Both the position numbers and the translations under genes were made by a program. From CAZAJT01 sp964485585 (GTDB lineage: Bacteria; Patescibacteriota; Microgenomatia; UBA1406; GWC2-37-13), in NCBI GenBank assembly GCA_964485585.1, contig CAZAJT010000061.1, forward strand, positions 1-5,009: a stretch of DNA of 5,009 nucleotides. Direction: 5' to 3'. Positions 1-5,009 of the stretch are shown here, one piece after another. The notes beneath the pieces are model-generated. The model saw nothing but the letters and a program-made list of their open reading frames with translations, made no database searches and was not told the DNA's origin. How positions within the stretch are numbered: the stretch's first letter is position 1; each line of letters starts with the position of its first letter.

Positions 1-129
1 GTGTCTCAGTGCCCCTCTGGCTGGACATCCTCTCAGACCAGCTACCCGTCATTGGCTTGGTAGGCTATTACCCCACCAACTACCTGATAGGATACAGGTT
101 CATCTCTCTCCGAACAGTTACGTCCTTTA

Positions 130-148
130 GTCCGACGTTACGTCGGAC
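130..148 (-). other. 16S V2 (helix 10 region) hairpin
   Basis: In rRNA sense the V2 region contains a perfect 8-bp stem, GTCCGACG/CGTCGGAC, closed by a TAA loop. Its place between the TAATAC block and the conserved GGTAGTTGGTGGGG block matches the helix 10 region of bacterial 16S, normally a variable hairpin. It is immediately followed in rRNA sense by TAAAGGAC, part of an 11-nt string also found in the V1 expansion. Confidence 0.75.
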
Positions 149-228
149 ACTATGGAGTATTATCCCGCCTTTCGGCGAGCTATCCTCCAGAAAGAGGCAG
201 ATACCTGTATATTACTCAGCCGTCCGCC

Positions 229-324
229 GCTAGACTCGCACACTGCGCGAGAGTCAATAGTCCTTTAGTCGATAGATTAACTATCGTCCAACTGTCTATC
301 GTCTCTTGTGCAGCGCACAAGCCA
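229..324 (-). other. Expanded V1 (helix 6) region of 16S rRNA, three predicted hairpins
   Basis: Between the conserved GTCGAGCG and GGCGGACGG blocks there are 96 nt; the same interval in E. coli is about 35 nt. In rRNA sense the extra sequence folds by eye into three consecutive elements: a 7-bp hairpin CTTGTGC/GCACAAG with a 3-nt loop (complement of 305-321); a long arm (complement of 255-301) with CGATAG/CTATTG at its base, a 4x4 internal loop, then TTGG/CTAA and CGATAG/CTATCG separated by an A-A mismatch under a TTAAT loop; and a hairpin CTCGCGC/GTGCGAG with an AGT loop, including one G-U pair (complement of about 236-252). The pairings support a structured rRNA expansion rather than sequence noise. 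No open frame or intron-like feature is seen in it. Confidence 0.8.
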
Positions 325-392
325 CGCTCGACTTGCATATCTTAGGCACACCGCTAGCGTTTATCCTGAGCCAGGATCAAACTCTTAAAAAA

Positions 393-464
393 AATAACCT
401 AACCCGAATATTAGACTAAATTAATTTTCAACGTGCTCTTCATACATTTATATGAAGGAATTAT
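393..464 (-). other. 16S rRNA leader with hairpin
   Basis: This is the AT-rich stretch between the predicted promoter and the 16S 5' end. It contains a perfect 7-bp stem CTTCATA/TATGAAG with a 6-nt loop at 438-457, which would lie at or immediately after the predicted transcription start. A run of eight A on the plus strand (387-394) straddles the mature 5' end, so the rRNA is preceded by a U tract. I see no convincing boxA antitermination motif. The RNase III-type processing stem cannot be judged because the 3' side of the gene is outside the window. Confidence 0.45.
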
Positions 465-493
465 ATTGTATAAGAATACTGAGGATAAATCAA
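465..493 (-). promoter_or_regulatory. Probable sigma70-type promoter of the 16S rRNA gene
   Basis: On the minus strand TTGATT (complement of 488-493) is followed after exactly 17 nt by TACAAT (complement of 465-470), matching the consensus TTGACA/TATAAT in 4 of 6 and 5 of 6 positions. Transcription would start around 457-459, some 65 nt before the mature 16S 5' end, a plausible rRNA leader length. The -35 lies about 27 nt beyond the mreB stop codon, so the rRNA has its own promoter although mreB points the same way. A second TATAAT-like string overlaps slightly downstream but has poor spacing. Confidence 0.7.
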
Positions 494-520
494 CACATGT
501 TTTGGTGCAGAATCTACTCT

Positions 521-1582
521 CTATTTATACCCAAACAACTTAAAAAAGTTTTCAGGACTTTTATCAAGAATCATTAGACCATGAATCGTGGCATCAGCAT
601 AATTATTGGCGATATGTACTGGTATCTTCAGTTCTTGAGCAAAAAACTCATTGATACCTGGCGTCGCTGCCATCATACCGGTAAATGTTACGCCGTTTTT
701 AAATATTTCATCAGCAATTTCAGGCGGTGATACTTCAATGAGCTCCTTCACCGCATCGAGAATTTGGTTAAATGAAGTTAAGAGCGCTTCCTTAACATCT
801 AAGCTCTTCATTCGTATAGATTTTGGCAGACCGGTTTCTAAAGATTTTCCCCGTACTGTTGCACTTTTTTCCTCCCCGGTAAATTGCAGTAAATTGGTCT
901 TAAGCTCTTCGCAACTCTTTTCGCCGAGAATAATACCGTGTTTGAGATACGCATAATTTGCAATAAGTTTGTTCATGTGGTCTCCTGCATTCTTCAGTGT
1001 TTTTTGTACCACTATACCTCCGCCTGAAACAATACTTAGTTCAAAGAGTCCTCCTCCGAGATCTACTACGAAATGCGGCTGGTGAGAAAAGATATCAAAG
1101 CCGCAGCCAGCAGTGGTAGCGAGCGGCTTTTCAATAAGATACACGGTCGAACATCCTGCTTTCTCCAACGCCTCCTCGACTGCTTTGTATTCAATCTCTG
1201 TTGCAATTGGTGGTATGATGGACACTCCTCGCAAGGGAGGTTTCAGTAATTTGTTTTTGCTAAAGTATGGATACACAGATTTTTTGACAAAAAAATCAAT
1301 GAGGGCAACCTGCGCATCGAAATCTGAGAGGATACCGTTTACCATGGGTCGTGATATTTGAATAAATTCAGGAGTCTTCCCTAAAATTGTTTTTGCCTCC
1401 TTGCCAAAAAAAATATACTCACGAATTCGGGAGTTATATCCAAGATAGGTTGGTTCGCGTAGCACGATGCCCTTATCCTTAATGGCAATTCGAGTTGTTG
1501 AAGTACCGAGATCGAAATATATACTGAAAGATGAAAAAAAAGGTATGTGGATTTTTTTGAATAGTTCGATAAAATTAGACAT
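521..1582 (-). CDS. mreB: Divergent MreB/actin-like rod-shape protein
   Basis: A 353-residue protein of the bacterial actin family, near the usual MreB length of 335-350. MreB forms membrane-associated filaments that guide cell-wall synthesis. Visible family marks: phosphate-1 motif DLGTSTTR (24-31), KGIVLREP (37-44), GKTPEFIQISRPMVNGILSDFD (68-89 region), LIEKP (149-153), phosphate-2 DLGGG (174-178), AGD (199-201), TGLPKSI (250-256), SPPEIADEI (285-293) and TGMMAATPG (301-309). Compared with typical MreB, the TT after DIGGG is LF, EEP is EKP, and the adenosine motif GGGA is GMMA, so ATP binding or hydrolysis may be altered. There is an N-terminal extension of about 15 residues rich in F, I and K that could aid membrane contact. 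The ATG at 1580-1582 is the only possible start before the phosphate-1 motif; no Shine-Dalgarno is visible. mreC/mreD do not follow; the 16S gene does. Confidence 0.9.
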   Translation of the reverse strand: MSNFIELFKKIHIPFFSSFSIYFDLGTSTTRIAIKDKGIVLREPTYLGYNSRIREYIFFGKEAKTILGKTPEFIQISRPMVNGILSDFDAQVALIDFFVKKSVYPYFSKNKLLKPPLRGVSIIPPIATEIEYKAVEEALEKAGCSTVYLIEKPLATTAGCGFDIFSHQPHFVVDLGGGLFELSIVSGGGIVVQKTLKNAGDHMNKLIANYAYLKHGIILGEKSCEELKTNLLQFTGEEKSATVRGKSLETGLPKSIRMKSLDVKEALLTSFNQILDAVKELIEVSPPEIADEIFKNGVTFTGMMAATPGINEFFAQELKIPVHIANNYADATIHGLMILDKSPENFFKLFGYK

Positions 1583-1590
1583 AGAATAAA

Positions 1591-1666
1591 AGTTAGTTGG
1601 TTATTTGGTTACTTTGTTACTTAGAGCTAACTAACCAAGTAACCAATTAACGAATTAACACTAATG
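1591..1666. repeat. Imperfect long palindrome built of degenerate 8-nt units
   Basis: Positions 1592-1624 and 1627-1659 are inverted copies matching at 28 of 33 positions, separated by only 2 nt, with a perfect 10-bp core (TTGGTTACTT at 1605-1614 against AAGTAACCAA at 1637-1646). Each arm is also a tandem array with period 8: GGTTATTT, GGTTACTT, TGTTACTT on the left; CTAACTAA, CCAAGTAA, CCAATTAA, CGAATTAA on the right. The element fills nearly the whole 85-bp space between the divergent mreB and Wzy-like genes and ends just before the latter's ATG. It could be a cruciform or operator-like element, a non-autonomous repeat family, or an mRNA leader hairpin for either gene. No clear -35/-10 pair could be placed within it. 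Confidence 0.85.
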
Positions 1667-1667
1667 A

Positions 1668-3812
1668 ATGATAAAAGCAATTCGCTCTCTCTATTATATC
1701 CTTTTTTTCCTCACTCCACTTATTATTTCTCCCTATACTTCCGAGTTGTTTGAGTTTAATAAAGTAATCTTCATCTATGCAGTAACTATCCTCATAGCTT
1801 TTTTATGGTTATTGAATAAGATTCAGACGAATTCATTATCCTTTATCAAAAGTATTATTGTAATTCCTTTCCTGATTTTTCTTATCTCGCAGATCATTGC
1901 GACAGTCTATTCAATAGATGTTCACACTTCTTTGTTTGGATATTACGGAAGATTCAACGGAAGTCTTCTCTCAATCATTGCTTATCTTACGTTGTTTTAT
2001 ATTTTTCTCGACAGTTTTACCGAAGAGTTTCTTTTAAGCTTGTTATGGGTATCTATTCTATCTTCCCTCCTAGTAATACTATGGGGAATTCCAGGAAAAT
2101 TTGGACATGATCTTTCCTGCTATGTATTCACCGGAGAATTTACCAATACGTGTTGGACGGATCAGTTCAGGCCGGCTGAGAGAATGTTTTCCACACTTGG
2201 TCAACCCAACTGGCTGGGAGCATACCTATCAGTTAATTTTTTCATCGGTCTGTTCTTTTTATTTACCACACGGCATAACCCGCGTGATGTTCCTGCATTT
2301 TTTTATTTCGCCTATGTTTTATTAAATTTTGCCGCAATTTTGTTTACTCGTTCAGACGCTGCTTTACTCGCTACCGCGGTTGGGTTTATCGTATTTCTAT
2401 TGTGTCTCTGGAATATGAACAAAAACAATTTTATGCCACTAGCAAGGAAAATTATGCTTTTAAGCGTTGGCTTCTTGGTATTAATGCTGATATTTCGAAC
2501 TGGTATTGATCGCATTGATCGGCAGATAGAATCCATAACCGGTCGTAAAACTACCACAAACCAGACACGAGCTGGGTCGACCGATACCTACTCTGTAATA
2601 AACAATGTAACTGACTCATTTGATATCAGAAAGATTGTCTGGAAAGGTGCAGTAGACATTGGTAAAGCATATCCGCTCGTAGGATCCGGTGTTGAAACAT
2701 TTGCTTATGCATATTACTTCAAGCGCCCCGTTGAACATAACAATACTTCAGAGTGGGACTATATTTATAACAAAGCACATAATGAATATCTTAATTATTT
2801 TGCAACAACAGGCACCATCGGACTCCTCACTTATCTAGCAATGGTGTTAATAATTATTTATCTTGGTTGGAAAACTGTCTTGAACTATTCAGTTCAGGCC
2901 CCTTTGAAGCAAAAGAGGAAAATATTACTAATTACCTCCCTCCTCTGTTCTTATATTTCTATACTTATAACAAACTTCTTTGGTTTCTCCACCACGGTTG
3001 TTAATCTATATTTTTATATACTTGCCGCGAGTGTTATTGGGTTTAGGCTGTTTCAACAAGCAAGGCAGAAGGAACTATTTACAATTACCATTCCCAACAA
3101 TATAATCCGAAACTTGTTTGCCGGATTTCTCATCGCGCTTTTTATATTTCTCAGTTTTAGCCTGGTAAAGTATTATGTTGCCGACCTCTATTATGCCAAA
3201 GCCGACTCTCAAACGAGGATTGGAGAATACAGCGAAGCATCAAATCTTTTACGCACCGCGCTTCGTCTCCACTATGAACACGTATTTGAAGATAAACTTT
3301 CCTATGCGTTAGCAAACCTATCCTATCTTGCTTACTACCAGAAAGAAAAAGAGGCTGGTAGAACGCTCATGGATCTTTCCAGAGCTTATAATGATTGGTC
3401 ATTGCAGGCTTCACCAAAGAATGTCATGTATTTGAAGACACGGGCTAAAAATTACTATTTGTTCTATCAGGCTACACTCGATAGGCAGTACTTAGATAAA
3501 GGAGTATCAGCACTACTGGATGCGTCTGCACTTGCTCCTACTGATCCTAAAGTCCCCTATAGTCTCGCACTGTATTACTCTTTACAGCAGGATGAAGAAA
3601 AGGATTTGAAAAAGAAGTCGATGTTGCAGAATAAATCGCTTGGAGCTATTAACGATGCAGTGGTATTGAAACGTAATTTTGAAGACGGCTATTATTTGAA
3701 AGGGCAGTTACTTAAAAAGTATGGGCAAAAAGAAGAGGCAAAAAAGATTTTCCAGTTTATACTCGAGAAGATTAATCCTTATAATGAAGAAGCAAAAAAG
3801 GAACTGTTGTAA
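1668..3812 (+). CDS. O-antigen ligase/Wzy-like polymerase with C-terminal TPR domain
   Basis: A 714-residue polytopic inner-membrane protein. About 12-13 hydrophobic segments are visible (roughly 9-25, 32-50, 58-80, 101-141, 181-200, 210-247, 261-276, 378-398, 419-461, 484-502). A long extracytoplasmic loop (about 277-377) carries the Wzy_C-type signature: VGSGVETF (338-345), then KAHNEYL (369-375) with the conserved His371, then GTIGLL. The motif STLGQPNWLGAYL (175-187) and the N-terminal SELFEFNK are typical of this family. Residues about 503-714 are helical, TPR-like repeats (for example 613-644 and 672-706). Members polymerise or transfer lipid-linked glycans to lipid or protein acceptors; the substrate cannot be read from sequence. 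The start fits the first membrane segment; no Shine-Dalgarno is seen. It diverges from mreB and converges on a pilin gene, so pilin or envelope glycosylation is possible but unproved. Confidence 0.85.
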   Translation: MIKAIRSLYYILFFLTPLIISPYTSELFEFNKVIFIYAVTILIAFLWLLNKIQTNSLSFIKSIIVIPFLIFLISQIIATVYSIDVHTSLFGYYGRFNGSLLSIIAYLTLFYIFLDSFTEEFLLSLLWVSILSSLLVILWGIPGKFGHDLSCYVFTGEFTNTCWTDQFRPAERMFSTLGQPNWLGAYLSVNFFIGLFFLFTTRHNPRDVPAFFYFAYVLLNFAAILFTRSDAALLATAVGFIVFLLCLWNMNKNNFMPLARKIMLLSVGFLVLMLIFRTGIDRIDRQIESITGRKTTTNQTRAGSTDTYSVINNVTDSFDIRKIVWKGAVDIGKAYPLVGSGVETFAYAYYFKRPVEHNNTSEWDYIYNKAHNEYLNYFATTGTIGLLTYLAMVLIIIYLGWKTVLNYSVQAPLKQKRKILLITSLLCSYISILITNFFGFSTTVVNLYFYILAASVIGFRLFQQARQKELFTITIPNNIIRNLFAGFLIALFIFLSFSLVKYYVADLYYAKADSQTRIGEYSEASNLLRTALRLHYEHVFEDKLSYALANLSYLAYYQKEKEAGRTLMDLSRAYNDWSLQASPKNVMYLKTRAKNYYLFYQATLDRQYLDKGVSALLDASALAPTDPKVPYSLALYYSLQQDEEKDLKKKSMLQNKSLGAINDAVVLKRNFEDGYYLKGQLLKKYGQKEEAKKIFQFILEKINPYNEEAKKELL

Positions 3813-3847
3813 ATGTTTAGAACCCTGAACTTAAAAACTCATAACTC

Positions 3848-3881
3848 CTATGGCGTTGTATTTGAACTCGCGATGCCATAG
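3848..3881. terminator. Hairpin at the convergent 3' ends, weak terminator candidate
   Basis: CTATGGC (3848-3854) and GCCATAG (3875-3881) form a perfect 7-bp inverted repeat that includes the pilin stop codon. In the plus-strand RNA the stem can be extended to 12 bp with G-U pairs; in the minus-strand RNA it stays at 7 bp with a 20-nt loop. There is no U tract right after it in either direction; on the minus strand a run of five T occurs about 10 nt downstream. It lies 36 nt after the Wzy-like stop. It may end one or both convergent transcripts or be chance. Confidence 0.25.
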
Positions 3882-4321
3882 TTACAGGATGAAGAGTAAC
3901 ATGTCATAGTACATCCTGCCATAGGCGCAGGGGTAATAATTGCCTTTGTGTCATCGGTATTTTCAAGCGATGCGTAGAGTTGATATTGGGTGCCGTTGGT
4001 ATCTACACAATATTTATAACTTCGTCCAGAACCGCTGCTTAGATCTGTTGGAACTTTTTGCATATAATTTTTTGTGCTGCATCCACTGGGGTGACAAAGT
4101 GATGAACCAGAGGTTATTGCGGAAGGATATCTTTTGTTATCCTCGTAGTATGCTTCAAGTGCGCGCTGTGTCTGCTCAAGATCGCCTTTTCGCCGAGCAT
4201 CCCTTCCTTTTTTTAGTGATCCAAAGAATTGGCCAGAAATGAGCGCCGTTAATACGCCGAGTATCACGATAGCAATCATAAGCTCGAGGAGCGTGAACCC
4301 TTTCTGACGTTTTCTTTCCAT
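3848..4321 (-). CDS. Type IV pilin-like / GspG-like prepilin with class III signal
   Basis: A 157-residue prepilin. The N terminus MERKRQKG/FTLLELMIAIVILGVLTALI has a short basic leader, the prepilin peptidase site after Gly8, Phe at +1 and Glu at +5, and a hydrophobic helix that anchors the subunit in the membrane and packs the filament core. The following helix with DARRKGDLEQTQRALEAYYEDNKRYPS (41-67 region) is the GspG/pseudopilin pattern, and YMQKVPTDL...YKYCVD continues it. The C-terminal half has six cysteines (76, 81, 105, 137, 141, 146), suggesting up to three disulfides, and ends in CNYGIASSNTTP. Role: subunit of a type IV pilus or type II secretion-like pseudopilus; which one cannot be told here. 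Only the ATG at 4319-4321 supplies the leader, so the 46-nt overlap with the upstream glycosyltransferase is real and the pair is likely cotranscribed, perhaps translationally coupled. No clear Shine-Dalgarno is seen. Confidence 0.92.
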   Translation of the reverse strand: MERKRQKGFTLLELMIAIVILGVLTALISGQFFGSLKKGRDARRKGDLEQTQRALEAYYEDNKRYPSAITSGSSLCHPSGCSTKNYMQKVPTDLSSGSGRSYKYCVDTNGTQYQLYASLENTDDTKAIITPAPMAGCTMTCYSSSCNYGIASSNTTP

Positions 4322-5009
4322 ATCAATTTCATTCTAAAGTAATCCCTATAAATTACAAGTACATTGATCATCATCACTCCAAGAAATCTGATGCCAATTC
4401 CAAATAGTACCATTATATGTATGAGTAATGATTTTTTGTTCCAGTAATGTTTTCGGTAATATTGAAACATTGCGGTATGAAATCTTACAATATGTTTCCA
4501 GTGGGCTTGATGGGTAGTGCCTCCATGGTGATGTTGGGCTATTATTTTCGGGTAATATACAATGCTCCAACCAGCCTTCTTTGCCCGCAAGCAATAATCA
4601 ATGTCTTCACCATAGATGAAAAATTGCTCATCGAGTAAACCAACAGTATTGATTACATCACGGCGAATCATCATAAACGCTCCCATAAGACAATCCACTT
4701 CGTGTATCTTATTTTCGTCGAGGTATGTTAAATAGTACTTGCCGAATATCTTATTTTGTGGGAATAATCGAGATAATCCTAATGTTTGAAAAAATATGTT
4801 CAAAATAGTAGGAAAAGAACGTTTGCACGGAAGATCCAACTCGCCGTTTAGTTTCAAAAGCTTAGATCCAGCAATTCCTACGGTAGGGCGAGTATCCATA
4901 TAATGAACAAGATTATCAAGGAGGGTAGAATTAATAAATGTCATATCTGAATTGAGGTGGAGAATATATCTTCCTTTTGTTTGTTTTGTGCCAATATTGT
5001 AGCTTTTGC
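4276..5009 (-). CDS. Family 2 glycosyltransferase, WbbL/rhamnosyltransferase-like (N terminus beyond window)
   Basis: The reading frame stays open to the right edge; the ATG at 4942-4944 is internal because the codons before it give KGRYILHLNSD, the conserved strand ending in the metal-binding Asp (LNSD, usually LNPD) of GT-A fold enzymes. About 243 residues are visible; perhaps 60-70 N-terminal residues are missing, judging by the usual length near 300. Further family marks: GIAGSKLLKLNGELD, EVDCLMGAFMMIRRDV (Asp at 4693-4695), LLDEQFFIYGEDIDYCLR with the ED catalytic-base pair at 4603-4608, AGWSIVYYP, and a histidine cluster HHHGGTT (4525-4533 for HHH). The C-terminal part (about 4340-4430) is hydrophobic and probably membrane-associated. 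It would move a sugar from a nucleotide-sugar donor to a lipid-linked or polymer acceptor at the cytoplasmic membrane face; donor unknown. The tail overlaps the pilin gene by 46 nt. Confidence 0.93.
   Translation of the reverse strand, partial: KSYNIGTKQTKGRYILHLNSDMTFINSTLLDNLVHYMDTRPTVGIAGSKLLKLNGELDLPCKRSFPTILNIFFQTLGLSRLFPQNKIFGKYYLTYLDENKIHEVDCLMGAFMMIRRDVINTVGLLDEQFFIYGEDIDYCLRAKKAGWSIVYYPKIIAQHHHGGTTHQAHWKHIVRFHTAMFQYYRKHYWNKKSLLIHIMVLFGIGIRFLGVMMINVLVIYRDYFRMKLIWKENVRKGSRSSSL

Larger units (their letters stand above)
1..392 (-). rRNA. rrs: 16S ribosomal RNA, 5' part (partial, runs off left edge)
   Basis: Read on the minus strand, the segment starts with the universal 16S 5' motif AGAGTTTGATCCTGGCTCAG (complement of 366-385), continues with ACGCTAGCGG and GCAAGTCGAGC, then GGCGGACGGCTGAGTAA (complement of 212-228), GGTAGTTGGTGGGGTAA, and GAGAGGATG, and ends at CACTGAGACAC at the window edge. 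By alignment to E. coli numbering this is about positions 1-330; the mature 5' end is placed near 392 by counting eight bases back from AGAGTTTG. It is about 60 nt longer than E. coli over this span, nearly all in V1. Signature bases (GATAAACGCTAGCGG, GGCTGAGTAA) fit Patescibacteria/CPR, which is inference from memory. The short open frame antisense to it is not a gene. Confidence 0.97.

Noticed and set aside
9..233. 74-codon open frame on the plus strand
   Set aside because: It lies antisense to conserved 16S rRNA sequence and its translation has no protein-like features.
393..520. tRNA or small RNA gene between mreB and 16S
   Set aside because: No cloverleaf or TTCGANTC-like T-arm is visible; the stretch is explained by a promoter and an rRNA leader.
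651..1361. Two plus-strand open frames (651-956 and 1113-1361)
   Set aside because: Both are antisense to the mreB reading frame, whose product shows clear family motifs throughout.
1592..1640. Promoter for the Wzy-like gene (TTGGTT, 17 nt, TAACTA)
   Set aside because: The -10 match is poor and the sequence is repetitive, so similar strings recur by construction.
1591..1666. CRISPR or insertion-sequence end
   Set aside because: Units are 8 nt, degenerate and without spacers; there is no transposase and no target duplication visible.
2101..2557. Short open frames within the Wzy-like gene on both strands
   Set aside because: They overlap a long frame with clear membrane segments and family motifs, and have no recognisable features.
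3813..3847. Rho-independent terminator between the convergent genes
   Set aside because: No stable GC-rich stem with a following U tract lies in this 35-nt gap; only the weaker hairpin at 3848-3881 was kept, at low confidence.
3940..4638. Short open frames overlapping the pilin and glycosyltransferase genes (3940-4242 +, 4447-4638 +, 4346-4594 -)
   Set aside because: They are shadows of the two real minus-strand genes, which have strong motif support.
4942..4944. ATG as the start of the glycosyltransferase
   Set aside because: The in-frame codons before it encode GRYILHLNSD, a conserved part of the GT2 domain, so the gene begins beyond the window.

Overview
The window looks like a chromosomal piece of a bacterium of the Candidate Phyla Radiation (Patescibacteria), possibly near the Microgenomates/WWE3 side. 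The evidence is the 16S rRNA 5' end (27F-type start, GATAAACGCTAGCGG instead of the usual GATGAACGCTGGCGG, GGCGGACGGCTGAGTAA), its large V1 expansion, the low G+C, and a set of genes common in such genomes: an actin-like MreB, a Wzy/O-antigen-ligase-like protein with a TPR tail, a GspG-like pilin, and a WbbL-like family 2 glycosyltransferase. The phylum call is an inference from remembered sequence patterns, not from a tree.

Layout. Positions 1-392 are the 5' part of a 16S rRNA gene on the minus strand, running off the left edge. It has a good sigma70-type promoter at 465-493 and a short leader carrying a hairpin. Just upstream in the same direction (521-1582) lies a complete but divergent mreB, with no visible terminator before the rRNA promoter. 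The 85-bp gap between mreB and the next gene is almost filled by an imperfect inverted repeat with 33-nt arms that is itself built from degenerate 8-nt units. Divergently, 1668-3812 (+) encodes a 714-residue polytopic membrane protein of the Wzy_C/O-antigen ligase type with a C-terminal TPR-like domain. Facing it is a minus-strand pair: a glycosyltransferase cut by the right edge (4276 to beyond 5009) and a type IV pilin-like/GspG-like gene (3848-4321). These two overlap by 46 nt in different frames.

How it fits together. All four protein genes concern the cell envelope: shape (actin homologue), glycan polymerisation or transfer (Wzy-like), sugar addition (GT2) and a surface filament or pseudopilus subunit. 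A pilin or surface glycosylation module is a reasonable hypothesis but is not proved. The items most worth a second look are the 16S V1 expansion, the MreB with replaced nucleotide-site residues, the palindromic 8-nt repeat between the divergent genes, and the GT/pilin overlap. I found no CRISPR array, insertion sequence, tRNA or recognisable novel defence system.
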